This document shows positions 30,973 to 41,519 of a stretch of 64,000 nucleotides of DNA, one piece after another. Made by a program: the position numbers and the translations under genes. The stretch spans positions 20,747 through 84,746 of the forward strand of contig JAMYHX010000145.1 in NCBI GenBank assembly GCA_025529335.1. Direction: 5' to 3'. Within the stretch, counting starts at the first letter, position 1. Each line of letters starts with the position of its first letter. The DNA comes from Rhizopus sp. PT2906. Lineage: Eukaryota > Mucoromycota > Mucoromycetes > Mucorales > Rhizopodaceae. Below the pieces are notes generated by a model. It ran no database searches. It was not told where the DNA came from and was given only the letters and a program-made list of their open reading frames with translations.

Positions 30973-32312
30973 TTACAGGATTTGGACTCTAAAGTATTTT
31001 TGTAATTTGTTTGCGTTGATACCAACACGCGTGGTATATTCATGCTGACGACGAAGGTCCTTGAATGCCTCAGATGTACGAAGTCCTTGTCGGTTGCGAG
31101 AATCTGTCAAAAGTAATGGCTGCTTGCTATTATTACGACGCATAGACTCGAATGCAGGTGAATCTGAGTATTGTCCAATGAGCTTATTGATCAGTACAGA
31201 ATCTCGTGTCTAAAAAAATCCAAATTAGTGTTTTTTTGCTTCAAAAGGGAAATAAAGGTCTCTTTTTACCTCTTCTGGCTTCAATTTCTGATCATAGTAA
31301 CGCTTCAAGTGACGATGGCCAACAACACTGCCATTGGGTAAAACGAGCGACATCTCGTCATCAGCCAAGGTAAGGCCTTGTGCCAATTGAGTCAATTCTG
31401 CATCGACATCCACCTCTTCGCCATCTTCAGGCTGTGGGTAAGAGGATGAAAAGTCATAGAAATCAACCAATTCAGCTGCATCGTCGTCATCTTCATAAGC
31501 AATCTTGCAATGGCCCTTATCAATCTGTTTCTCTCGTATAAGCGATACGTTACACTACATTATTTCTTGTTGAACTTACCATATGCTTGCGAACTGCTTC
31601 TACAGATCTCATACCTCTTCCTTTGCCATTACAGAATATACACACATTACCAACCGTGATCTTTTCACCCAAATAGCGAATGAGTCCTCTCAGGTCAACC
31701 AAGTATTCGATATCAGGAATAAATAAGCTGTGAACAGATGTCATATGCGACATGTTGTCTTCAAAAGTAGCTGCTTTGTGTGTACAAAATAAACAATCGG
31801 TTTCTTCCAGACGAGGTGCAGACTTGATCTTTTCATCAATAATGGCCATCATCTCTTCTTCTGTCGTCTCTTCCGTCACACGCATATCAATTATCTTTGA
31901 CTGTTTAGGCTGGTCATTCGATTTTTTCGGCAGTGCCGAAGCCTGCTTGGCCACATTATCTCTGTGTTTCTTGGATTGCATATGGTTATCATATTGGTTG
32001 GTGGAACCAAAGCTCTTTCGGCAGCTAGTGCAATAATTGTTCCTTGTCTCAATAGCCATCTTTTCTTCCGCTTCCTTAGCTTCACGAGCTATAATTCATT
32101 GTGTTATATTTTTTTCTTTCTTTTTTCTTTGTCCAATACATACCTTCAGCCTTTTCGTTGAATTGACTGAATGTGACAGGAGGAAGATTGACAACTTTTC
32201 TCTTCAAATTATATCTATGCCAATCTGTTTTATAATGAGCACGCTGACTCTCTGGTGATTGAAATGCCACTTGACAGGAAATGCAAGTAAAGATATGGGG
32301 TTGCTCTGACAT
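30973..32312 (-). CDS. REI1: REI1/ZNF622 cytosolic 60S maturation factor
   Basis: Four exons: 32312-32144, 32088-31580, 31524-31270 and 31209-30973; 389 residues, GT-AG throughout. Zinc-finger units: FTCISCQVAFQSPESQRAHYKTDWH at the start, YCTSCRKSFGSTNQYDNHMQSKKH near 75, a DCLFCTHKA..HMTSVH unit near 150 and VCIFCNGKGRGM..VRKHM near 210. Then DKGHCKIAYE and an acidic stretch, and the conserved end LPNGSVVGHRHLKRYYDQ with LRRQHEYTTRVGINANKLQKYF. Rei1 helps release and recycle Arx1-Alb1 and remove Tif6 late in 60S ribosome maturation, inserting its C-terminus into the exit tunnel. Domain order and length match the family. Confidence 0.94.
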
Positions 32313-32449
32313 GATTTATTGTTTTAAAATGAGAATGTTTAGCTAGAAAGAGAAAATATAAAAATTTCAAAAAATGCCCAAAGCAGGACAAAATAAGCAA
32401 AATGGTCACAGTAAGCCACAGCTGCAACAGTAGCAGAAGAAACAAAAAC

Positions 32450-33001
32450 TCATGAAAAGAGCGCTTTAGGCACATAACAGCGAATAACAGGACCTACCAA
32501 GGATAACCACGATTGGACGTAATCCTTGACCTCTGGTGAGATAATTGTCATCAATTTGGCTGTTTCGCAGGGATGAATGTACCAAAAGGGGGTATTGATT
32601 AGCGGATGATCTGCTTGAGAGATACAAGGAACATAGACGTGTTGTTTTAATTGTTGGTGATAATCAAAGGGTACGATGTGCTCGTATATGTCATCCAAAG
32701 AGAGAGGAGAACCATCTGATGGAGGAATGAACGCATTAATGATAATTCATGCATATTCTCTGATAGTACCATGATAATAGGAAGGTTTAAAATAAAGAAC
32801 GGGTACTTGATAACTCGTTGAATATAAGATGTGGTATTCTATGTGTATATAAAGGTTGTTCTTTGCTTGCAGGAAGCAGGCTTTCTTTAAATAAACATGA
32901 TTCATAACATGTATCAAATTCCATTCATTGTTATTAATATTATTATTATTATCGTAAAAGTTCAATAAACTGGTTCTAAATCCATCTTGGGTCAGTGACA
33001 T
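32450..33001 (-). CDS. ATG10: ATG10, E2-like enzyme for Atg12-Atg5 conjugation
   Basis: Two exons, 33001-32770 and 32715-32450; 165 residues, GT-AG, phase kept. The C-terminal half carries TPFWYIHPCETAKLM, where the Cys in HPC is the expected thioester cysteine of Atg10, followed by VQSWLSLVGPVIRCYVP. Upstream, the strand pattern IEYHILYSTSYQVPVLYFK is the E2-like beta sheet seen in Atg3/Atg10. Atg10 takes Atg12 from Atg7 and transfers it to Atg5 during autophagosome formation. An Asn-run (DNNNNINNNEW) near residue 17 is a low-complexity insert. It lies about 140 bp upstream of REI1 on the same strand. No other autophagy gene is in the window. Confidence 0.85.
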
Positions 33002-33025
33002 GTATTTACAAGAAGAAAGGAGGAG

Positions 33026-33059
<34 letters not shown>

Positions 33060-33073
33060 TAGAGAGATGTAGT

Positions 33074-33758
33074 TTACGGAGTTACAATTGTTTGATTCAA
33101 AGCCAACTCGATATCCATCAGCCATGAGCTTAACCAAGCCCTCAGAGCCAATGCTTCATTCGCTTCGTGGTGTTGCTTTAATCTGAATAACCTACTACTT
33201 AGAGTGTAGATAATTCTGTCCAAGACACTTAAATCAGTAGCATATAGTTGGTGAATAATATCATATGCTAAATCTTTTGTATTGATCCGTTCTATTAAGG
33301 CAGCATTGATGTCTTGTTTTGTTTGCAGTAAAGGGTAGATAGCAGCAATTAAATCAGCCTTCATTTTGATTAATTCGTTCTCAATAATTTGAATAAATTC
33401 AAATAATGATGTTTGACAGTACTCTACTCTAAAGTGTTAGAAGCATGTTACAACAAAACATCGACCGATGAGAGAGAGTGTGTGTGTTACCTTTGCCAAG
33501 CGATTGTAATTCATGGATTGTCAAAAATGTCTCTGGTACATTTTCTAACAGGTCATCTAGAGTCTTATCGATCACTCTGCTTACAATTTGGACATAATGT
33601 TTCTCTAATTGGTCAATGACAGGATAGGATTGGTCATTTGTTGATATGTGTTGTTGTATGTTTGATTGGAATGATGTTTGTTGTATGGGGATAGTATAAA
33701 TAGTCGAGATAAAGGATATTAAGCAAGCGAGGTATATCAATGCACAATTTGGCTTCAT
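33074..33758 (-). CDS. Putative secreted helical protein
   Basis: Two exons, 33758-33491 and 33423-33074; 205 residues. The start MKPNCALIYLACLISFIS is a likely signal peptide, with cleavage near STIYTIP. I use the acceptor AGTAG at 33424, because the earlier AG would place a stop in frame. The mature part is predominantly helical, with heptad-like spacing (VIDQLEKHYVQIVSRVIDKTLDDLLENV, shortened here; then FEFIQIIENELIKMKADLIAAI). No domain recognised. A GA-repeat (33027-33065) follows the stop on the 3' side. It could be an extracellular or cell-wall protein. Function unknown. Confidence 0.65.
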
Positions 33759-34846
33759 GATGTGGGAAAGGGAAAGAGGAACAAGAGAAAGAAGGTAGAT
33801 TACTTGGCTTAAAAAGGTCTTTATCATGTAGCTGAATTTCAAAACCGAATACGAAACACCATTGACCTGTTTATATTCTACATTACAGAAACATATGCAG
33901 CTATCAGCAGATGATATGTTGTTTATGATCATCATAGATTGAATAACGAACCTACCCTTTTGAATTTACTTCAATTTTATGATAGCTCGACATAATTAAT
34001 TGTTCAAAAAAGGAAAAAAAGAAGAGAGGTTTTCTTTGCTACATAGAATACGGAGATTGTTCCTTTACGTTCATTAAAGAGTGTAACATAGCATTTTTTA
34101 TAAATAAACAATTGACTTTATACATCAATCCCTTTTTGAACAGCAAAGTATAGCATAAGTTTATTGTATAAATTATTACGACATTCGTCATCTCTTTCAT
34201 CATACGACTAGAACAAGCCGAGGCATCCTTCGATAGCTGGCGGACTGATTTGACTGTAACACAAATGAGCTCTTGCCTGGTAGGGTTAAAAGGGGCGTGT
34301 TCATTAAACTTTAATAACATTCCATTGCTATTATTTTTCATCAAGAACCAACAAGCAAGCTTGACTATAGCTGTTGTTCCGGGGGAAGAAAATAGTTTGA
34401 TTTATATAATTCGTAAGCCGCATAATCAACGTTGTTGAGTAACATTACACAAACTGATACTATGGAGTTAAACTACAGTCTCCCTAACACTGATACGAGT
34501 TTAAGGAGACATATGGAAAAGAAATATGCAGAGCCGTTTACTACATGCGATATTCAAAACCAGCTATAGAGAATTGAACACACGACCATTTTAACAAACA
34601 AACCCTCTTCTCTTTTGTTTATAATCAATCCAGGGTCCCCTTTCCAAAATCTATTTTTGATCTTTACTTTTTCTGTACAAATCACGTTTAAATTTAGTGA
34701 AATGGAATTTCTTTTTTTATACATATTCACATTAAATATGTATTTCCCTTGGGTTTGTTTCGTAAGTCTAACTACATACATTTACCTGCATGTGAGATGT
34801 AGATCAAAGGTAAACAGATTCATTATATATATATATTTAGTCATAT
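33759..34846. other. Intergenic DNA, no firm gene
   Basis: About 1.1 kb. A minus ORF at 34039-34344 (101 codons) includes a polar stretch VKSVRQLSKDASACSSRMM followed by a hydrophobic segment, but I found no splice partners or family, so I do not call it. The region includes the upstream DNA of the secreted-protein gene. Confidence 0.45.
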
Positions 34847-36211
34847 TTATTTTTGTGATAAGCTGAACGCATCCAAACATGTCGTAATGACAGCTACAAC
34901 TATTTCAATGCCAATCAACCAAATCACAATCCATTCTAGCTGCTCTCCATGTGAGCTATTGAGATGATCCTTTAGCATTCCCAATAGATCGCTAATCACA
35001 TCTACACGTTGATTTAAAAGCTCTACTCTTTGTGATATTTCTAAATAATTTCGCATGGCAGTGTAGAGAGGTTCTAAGGTAGGCTCTGACCAGAATATTT
35101 CAGGGGTATCCAAAATGTTGGATACTAAGTTTACATTGATTCTCATTATAAATAGTTGTCCAATCTTTTTTGTAATGGCTGCTCTATACATTGTTGTCAG
35201 TGGGATATATTTATTATTGTCCATTGCTATATTTACCTTGACATGTCTATATTACCACTTTCGGCCATTATTTGAGGTATATATTTTGTTTCATTTATTG
35301 TATCATCAACTAATCTTTCAAACAAGGTCATTTTGACGCTTTGAGCAATTGCATGAGATATAGTTAATTTTACAAGGTAATTGGATGGTTGACGCAGGGT
35401 GATGATATCATTATAAATACGTGGTTGAGAATTGTTGTCGTAATAAAAATAAAGTTCTTCAGTTTCGACATCATCAGGGTCTAAACATATATACTTTAAT
35501 GCCCTCTTCTTATCCGTTTTGCTTTTTTTTTTTCTTACCTAATTTCTCTTCTTCAAAAGGTTCCAACAACTTAAGTATCCTTTGTTCTTCTTTTAGCTCC
35601 ATTCCCCAAAAGACAATGGCACCATAGTCAAACAAAAACATTTCTGGTATTAATATTGTCGTATCTTGTTCTACTGTTTCTGTTGCTTGTGGCGGCTTTG
35701 GAGGATAAGTGAGGGCAAACTGTGTATAGAGGCTACTCTTATTTTAGTACAACATAAAAAAGAGAGAAAGCGTATACACAAACCATTCATCAAATCGTTT
35801 AGGCGTGGTTCCGTTTGTTTTTCTTTTGGATTGAAGGTATTCAAACAGTTTATTCATTTGATAAGCTCTTTTTTTTTTGGGTTAGACAACACTTGCAGCA
35901 AAATAAAAATTTCCTTACGAGGCAGTGCAGTAAGCTGTCATTCTAAACAACTGTCCTTTATCCATGATATTTACCATATTCGCCTCTTCTTTTGTTAGTT
36001 GCGTATACACATCTCCCTCTTTAATATGAGCCCATTGTTTTTCATTATCTTCCGGGAATAGCTTTAGTTTTTGCGAAACTTTGGTCGTACGCATGGGTAA
36101 CGTCGGCTTATTCTGTCTCTTTGCCTTATCTGAAAAGGTGCTGTAATGGGTTGCGCTAGAAGGGTTTCTTTTCAAAAGCGGTACTTTGGAATGCTGTAAG
36201 GGTTGAGACAT
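34847..36211 (-). CDS. RMD1/RMND1-family (DUF155) membrane protein
   Basis: Five exons: 36211-35919, 35867-35784, 35732-35539, 35480-35237 and 35183-34847; 383 residues, GT-AG introns, phase kept. Conserved blocks: RMTAYCTASAYQM near 95, FDECLYT near 125, FLFDYGAIVFWGM near 165, ETEELYFYYDN, LTISHAIAQSVKMTLFE near 235, then the C-terminal signature LDTPEIFWSEPTLEPLYTA, YLEISQRVELLNQRVDVIS, LLGMLKDHLNSSHGEQLEWI and a terminal transmembrane helix (IVIWLIGIEIVVAVIT). Yeast Rmd1/Rmd8 are cytoplasmic or membrane proteins needed for sporulation; human RMND1 acts in mitochondrial translation. No obvious mitochondrial presequence, though the N-terminus is basic and Ser/Thr-rich. Which subfamily is uncertain. 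Confidence 0.9.
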
Positions 36212-36434
36212 TTTTAAGGAAAGAAAAAGAGAAAGAAGAACGGAAGAAGCCGAGTTTCTTGTTCTATAACGTACATAGAGCGTATATCATGACATAATTA
36301 TTAGGTATCCGACTCACCCAGATGCATATTGAAGCTTTTTTTTTTATCTAAACACGGATACATACATACACAATACATACACGGATAGTCTAGTTGTATC
36401 AATATAATTGAAAAAATGGAGTGTTTTATTTACA

Positions 36435-36689
36435 CTATGATCGTCTAGCTGCTTCTCTTTCTTGTATTTGTCTTTGTCTTGCTCGCAATACGAGATCTTT
36501 TAATGTCTTTCCATTTTGTGTGCGTGGATCAGATCGCTCATTTAGAAAGTAAGCTAATGTGCCAACAGTAACAGAGAATGCAATATCACCGTACCTTCAA
36601 GCAATAATAAATACTTAACAGTTACATATTTCCTTGTTTATAAATGCTTACTTCGAAATGAGATACTCGTAACGTATAGGTGCTGACAT
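36435..36689 (-). CDS. NCE101-like small membrane protein
   Basis: Two exons, 36689-36652 and 36594-36435; 65 residues, 57 bp GT-AG intron. The sequence begins MSAPIRYEYLISKYGDIAF, continues with one hydrophobic helix (SVTVGTLAYFLNE) and ends in a basic, Arg-rich tail. The layout (short N-terminus, LISKY-D, one membrane helix, basic tail) resembles the fungal NCE101 family, named from a screen for non-classical protein export in yeast. Similarity is judged by eye. It sits about 340 bp from the first proline-rich micro-gene, divergently arranged. Confidence 0.6.
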
Positions 36690-36920
36690 TTTTGACTTAA
36701 AAAAAAAAAGACGTGAACGGAGCAGACGGATGGACAGAGTTCAATTCCCGTGACTTGTCTCCCTAGTAACCACATTATCTACCGTTGTGATTGTCTAATT
36801 TATTGTCAAGACAACTTTACAGATTAATTGAAAACTAAGGGGAAGGGATCATATACTCGAAATAGCTTCTGAAATTTGCTCCATTGATAAATATGTATAA
36901 CTGACAAGCATGAACAAAAT

Positions 36921-36982
36921 TAGAAATGTTGTTAGGGCTTTTCCAGAATGACAACAAAGAGTATCGATATTTGATATAAATA
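36921..36982 (+). promoter_or_regulatory. Micro-gene 1 promoter
   Basis: Three ordered blocks shared with the two downstream micro-genes: TAGAAATGTTGTTAG (36921), TGACAACAAAG (36949) and TATAAATA (36975). The TATA box lies 53 bp before the ATG. AACAAAG matches the core recognised by HMG-box proteins such as fission yeast Ste11 (knowledge); binding here is a guess. Confidence 0.65.
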
Positions 36983-37027
36983 TGTTTCAACTTTTTTTAT
37001 ATATTTTTTTTTTTTTTCAAAATAAAC

Positions 37028-37108
37028 ATGATCAACAATCCTGTGCCTGCGCCTTATCCTGTTCTTCCAAGACCTACTCCTTCTCCTCAACCAAAACCTA
37101 ATCGATAA
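37028..37108 (+). CDS. Proline-rich micropeptide 1 (26 residues)
   Basis: Start MINNPVPAPYP, end PSPQPKPNR; 10 of 26 residues are proline, with three basic residues and no acidic one. No signal peptide or hydrophobic segment. It lies in a compact unit: shared promoter blocks, a T-rich leader of about 45 bp, the ORF, a T/A-run in the 3' region, and AATAATAAACAC at 37193 as a probable poly(A) signal, so the mRNA would be only about 200 nt. The case for translation rests on two neighbours that keep the MIN-x-P start, Pro/Arg composition and flanking signals while most of the peptide changes. Function unknown; it could be an intracellular or antimicrobial-type peptide, or the transcript might act as RNA. 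Confidence 0.6.
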   Translation: MINNPVPAPYPVLPRPTPSPQPKPNR

Positions 37109-37646
37109 TGCTGATCCAAGACTAGAGGATGCAAACCTTGTGGTTTATTTTTTTTTTTAAAAAAAAAGAACTGTTTGTTCTTTGTAAAAGCCAATAATAA
37201 ACACGCTTTGATAAACAATTACCCTGATATTTGACCATAATGTATTTCATGGCGTGTTTTCCGCATTCTAGCCATCGTTTTTATTTTATCTTAAGCTATA
37301 ATATCTTTATCAACATCCTACTTGATTGTTCACCTTTATATTGGTGTGGGTTGTTATCGTTGAATGATCTTTGAACGAAAGTATTTTCTTATTGAATACT
37401 ATGCTTCCATACAAAAAGACATAAGAGTATACAGAATATCCAACAACTCACATACTACATTCAATGTAGCCATAGGGTCTCTTTTGTTCCTCAAAATACA
37501 ATTGATACTTTCCCCTTTCCTCTGGTATGTTGTCAATGTAGCTTTAGATGAAAACTAAAGAGACCTTTGCTGAACCTTCGTATTCGTCATCTCACAATAA
37601 ACCATTTAACAGTACACACATCTGTTTGAAGGAGCGTGAACAGATA

Positions 37647-37713
37647 TAGAAATGTTGTTAGTTAAAGAGTTTCCTTCATAGCGATAACAAAGGTGCCCTG
37701 TTTTATATAAATA
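37647..37713 (+). promoter_or_regulatory. Micro-gene 2 promoter
   Basis: TAGAAATGTTGTTAG (37647), CGATAACAAAG (37682) and TATAAATA (37706), the same order as in units 1 and 3. TATA to ATG is 54 bp. Confidence 0.65.
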
Positions 37714-37759
37714 GGCCCAACTATTTCCGAATAATCTTTATTTCTTTTACTAAAACAAA

Positions 37760-37825
37760 ATGATCAACGAACCTATGCGTCCAGTTCGCCCTATCTTTCC
37801 TACAAAACCACGACCTCCCCGATAA
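37760..37825 (+). CDS. Proline-rich micropeptide 2 (21 residues)
   Basis: Start MINEPMRPVRPIF, end KPRPPR; 7 prolines and five basic residues (one Lys, four Arg) against one Glu, the most cationic of the three. The repeated Arg-Pro and Pro-Arg-Pro-Pro pattern resembles the composition of proline-rich antimicrobial peptides of insects (family knowledge, resemblance only). Poly(A)-like ATAATAAACA at 37895. The ATG lies 732 bp after that of unit 1. Intervening DNA carries no convincing gene. Confidence 0.6.
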   Translation: MINEPMRPVRPIFPTKPRPPR

Positions 37826-38504
37826 TCCTGGATCAAGTCTCAAAACGCAAATCTTGGACTTTCTTTCTGGAATGGCCTTTGATTGTTGAAAATGATAATA
37901 AACATATGAATCTTCTTTCACCAAGCTGTTAATCCTTACTTTTTTGTCATTACGCGTTTCTTATGTTATACTATGAGTATGTGTGTGTGTCAATTTCCAT
38001 ATTTACTTTAGCCCGATCATTTATATGAGCGTCAAGTATGAAAGATTAAAGCCCGGGCACTCCTTCATGCTCAATTAACATTTTACTTGACTGATATATA
38101 GCAACACAGAAAAATCATACTATTACGCCTACGTGCAAGAGAACATTGCTTGGAATGATGGTTTTTTGTTGCTAGTTACAATAGGTATACACAAACATTT
38201 GTTAAAAAAACATCATGTTGACTATTTCATTATGGTTGATTGTCATGATTGGATCATTCATTTAGCAATCTTTAGGCGCTTTTATCAATCAAGGACTAGA
38301 TTTTATTTCATTATCTCTCCTTATATCATGTCTTTAATTATACCATCGTTCAATTTGTTGTCAACTCGATCTTTTGTCAATTGCAGCCCAAATGATAAAC
38401 CATGCTCAAGGGAGCTTATCATTTTTTATGTACATGTATACTTTTCCATTCTATAGTTAGATATATAGTAATATAGGCGTGGATAGTTCATTTCTAAACA
38501 AAAA

Positions 38505-38568
38505 TAGAAATGTTGCTGGCCAAAGAGCCTCTTTCAAATTGACAACAAAGGATATCTTTATATAAATG
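38505..38568 (+). promoter_or_regulatory. Micro-gene 3 promoter
   Basis: TAGAAATGTTGCTGG (38505), TGACAACAAAG (38540) and TATAAATG (38561). TATA to ATG is 48 bp. Same block order as the other two. Confidence 0.65.
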
Positions 38569-38608
38569 CACTCATCACTTTTGAATATTCCCATATCCCC
38601 AAACAAAA

Positions 38609-38683
38609 ATGATCAACGATCCACCTTATCCTATCATTCCGGGCCCTGCACCTCCTCGTTCTCCACCAAGATCTGCTCGTTAA
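38609..38683 (+). CDS. Proline-rich micropeptide 3 (24 residues)
   Basis: Start MINDPPYPIIPG, end PPRSPPRSAR; 9 prolines and three arginines against one Asp. The fourth residue of the family is Asn, Glu and Asp in units 1-3, always followed by Pro. Poly(A)-like ATAATAAACAC at 38736. The downstream TGCAAGTC block (near 38704) parallels TGCAAACC in unit 1 and CGCAAATC in unit 2, so 3' regions are conserved too. The ATG lies 849 bp after that of unit 2. No fourth unit was found downstream. Confidence 0.6.
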   Translation: MINDPPYPIIPGPAPPRSPPRSAR

Positions 38684-38746
38684 AATTGGTTTAGGTCTCT
38701 AAATGCAAGTCGTTAGTTTCTGTTTTTATTGAAGCTATAATAAACA

Positions 38747-40239
38747 CAGCATATTTCTTGATCTAAACTATGCTTAATGGGTATTTTACTTGATAAAGTA
38801 TTTTTTTAAACGATCCGTACTTAGTCATCTATATGGAGCTTCCTATATGATGCATCGTTCTTATAATTCAAACACGTATACACCGCATGTATATACATAC
38901 TGCACAAAATTAAATAACAAAAAGATGACCTATTCTAAAATTAACATAGAGGTTTAGAGAAGTTCTTTGTTCAATTTCTTAATGGACAATAATGTACCTC
39001 TTGTTGCTATTATTAAAGGATGAGGGTAATTTTTTCTCACACAAATGTAGCTATAGCAATGATTGTCTCACGTTTCGACTTTCATATGCAACTCAGAGAT
39101 GTCATTTGCCTCGGAGAAAAGCTGATTCTCTTAAATGAAGCGGGTAACACTACAGCAACCCAATCCGATTAGAGATCGATGACGAGCGTTGTGCTCTCGC
39201 AGTGTACACTACCGTACGAGGGTACGAATGCAACCATTCGAAATTCCATTTGTTACAGAATACATGTTTAACACGCTTTTTTTTAAAAAAAAAAAGATAA
39301 GCTATGCCTTATCAAGTACATTCAACCCAGTGTGTGACGTTAAACCAAAACATGAGGACAGTTTACAAAAAGATGTTGCTGTATTAGATAAGCTAATTTG
39401 TTTATTCAAAGATGTCTTCCATAATTATCTTCACAGAAATAAAAACGTATGACATCTAACCATTGCCATACTACGGAGTTTAGCTATGTTGTTGCCATTT
39501 TGAAGACGAGTCTTGTGTTTGTAATAGGCTGGTTCAAATGACACATCGCTTTACATCTGTCCGCGTGATGTTTACGTTCTATCGTTGATTATTTCTTTGC
39601 AAGCTCTCTATGTCAAAGGCTTAGATCAAGGCGAATCCATCATTTAGATGATTTGCAATACTATGAGGCCGTGCCGGCCTCCCTAGCTAAACCACTGTCT
39701 ATATTGAATGAAGCATTAGCTGTTACAATTCATTCTTTTGGTTGTGTAACTGTACGCGCGAGAGATAGACTGTATTTCTCACCTGTGCAAGAACGAATCT
39801 CTTCATAGACGGATTCTTAATTCAGAAAAGAATATTTCCAGTGCAATGTTGACGATCGCTGTTGGCTGTCTATGATATTAACTATAGACCATGTATGTTC
39901 TTCCCTGAGATTGCTTTTATTGATGATTTTTAAAGCAGATTTTCGCCAAGAAGCATTTATACTTTCATTCCAATCTATAAGCAGTACTGCGAACTGATGT
40001 TTTCAAACTTTCCTCTTGAGCTGAGGTGATAAAAACAACACCAATCTACTCCAAATGTAGCTGTTACACAATCTACTGGATAGAGTATCTTCATGTCTTC
40101 TAGGCTAATGAAATGGTTATAAATATTTTTGAAAGACGAAAGTAAAGACTTGGACAGTCTATATTTACAGCCAACTTAATTTGATACTAATTAAAGACTA
40201 ATAACAATAACGTATATTTCTCTTTCATAAGCCGCAAAA
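38747..40239. other. Intergenic DNA after the micro-gene array
   Basis: About 1.5 kb without supported features. The plus ORF at 39189-39452 begins in frame-random sequence and has no recognisable family. Confidence 0.45.
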
Positions 40240-40377
40240 ATGTCTCAATTATCTGAAAAATCGCCTCATAAAATTTCTCGATCAGTTTCTCAACGTGCTC
40301 TGTGTAGTATTTTCTCTCTCTCTTGTTTGTTTTTTATTATGTTTCTTTGTAGAGCGGGGAGATCTGATTTTTTCTAA
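40240..40377 (+). CDS. Possible very small protein (about 45 residues)
   Basis: ATG in a good context (gccgcaaaaATG) after an AT-rich, possibly TATA-containing upstream. It reads MSQLSEKSPHKISRSVSQRA, then either a hydrophobic stretch (CSIFSLSCLFFIMFLC) to a TAA at 40375-40377, or an intron, since GTAGTATTTTCTCTC...TTTGTAG looks like a donor and acceptor. Ser/Arg-rich start. The reality of the gene and its ending are both open; the decayed ORF on the other strand abuts it. Confidence 0.25.
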   Translation: MSQLSEKSPHKISRSVSQRALCSIFSLSCLFFIMFLCRAGRSDFF

Positions 40378-41000
40378 AAAAGTATAGTTTTACCACTTTT
40401 AGCAAAAGATGGAACGTGAGTACCATAGAGAGAATATACTTGAAAAGGCTTAATGTACACCATGCATATATCTTGGTTCATACGGTCTGCGCCGTGTATT
40501 GTATCAGTCATTTTGTAGCATATGATACCACTTGATAAAAGTAACACAACATATTTGATCACTGCCAGCTTAATAGATAAACATTATTAAAGTTGTACAG
40601 CATAAGAACCAAATGGGATCTCTTGTTCTAAGGATCCACAATTTACCAAATAAAGTAAATTACAATGAAACTCCTCCAAAAAAACAATTCCATACGTGAA
40701 TATTACAATTACATGATGACGATTATAAAGTGTATATTTCAGGTCTTCGGTAAAGACTTCTCCTTTTTTTAATTGATGTAATGTAACAAGTATATGAAAA
40801 TAGCAATTATTTTAATACCGAATGTAACACACAACGATCAGGAGCACCTGACATTATATCTACAAAAGGACGGTTGATCGGAAATTTAGTAACAAAATGC
40901 TTCATTGCCATCATTGAAACTAAACCAAACATATGTAAGTCGTAACAGTAGCATATGGAGAATTGAATGATGAGTTCCCGGTAACAGGGTCCCAATATGC
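40374..41000 (-). pseudogene. Decayed unknown gene
   Basis: Three coding-like stretches lie in order on the minus strand: 40995-40807 (FGLVSMMAMKHFVTKFPINR, then PFVDIMSGAPDRCV), about 40750-40600 (KKGEVFTEDLKYTL, FLEEFHCNLLYLVN, PFGSYAVQL, then two stops) and 40562-40374 (MVYIKPFQVYSLYGTHVPSF, ending GKTILF). Each reads like conserved protein but in different frames with stops between. It may be one decayed gene, or an intron-bearing gene whose junctions I failed to find. I recognise no domain. Confidence 0.35.
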
Positions 41001-41519
41001 AGTTCTTTAGTTAAACCATGTGACCTGAGCGATCTCTTTACTTTTCTTTTTATTTTATCTTTGTCATTTTAAGCATTGAAATGTTAGCGGAAGAACAATT
41101 TTATTACGTTATGTCATCTTTCTTCTATTTGTTCTTTTTCTTTTTTCTGCCTGCATTACCGGAGAAGGGAAAGGGAAATTAGTGAATATAAATTGTGGAT
41201 TATTAGATGCATTTAGCGTAACTTGAAATGTGGTTACTGTAGTACCACATCAGTCAATTTAATTCATTTCTTTTTTTACCACGCAAATCATAATCCTGTT
41301 TCTATTTGGATAGAATAACTAAATACAGTTAAATCAATATAAAGAAGGCAATCATAAATGTATTACATTGATAACATTGAGAAATGAAAGAAAGAGAAAC
41401 AGGGAAAGGTTGTTTGAGAGACAGCAAAAAAAAAGATATAAAAAGGGCATTAGAAAATTCACCAAGTTCGTTTCTACATCAAACCAATTCCTTTCTTTTC
41501 TTTTTAACACACAAATAGA
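41001..41519. promoter_or_regulatory. Aspartic protease B promoter region
   Basis: TATAAAAAGGGCAT begins at 41437, 83 bp before the ATG, with a C/T-rich leader (ccaattcctttcttttcttt) just upstream of the start. It matches the core promoter of protease A (TATAAAAGGGGGCAT). The remainder is AT-rich without a gene. Confidence 0.65.

Noticed and set aside
34039..34344. Minus ORF of 101 codons, possible small gene
   Set aside because: Part of it looks protein-like but I could not find supporting splice sites, a homologue or a clear start.
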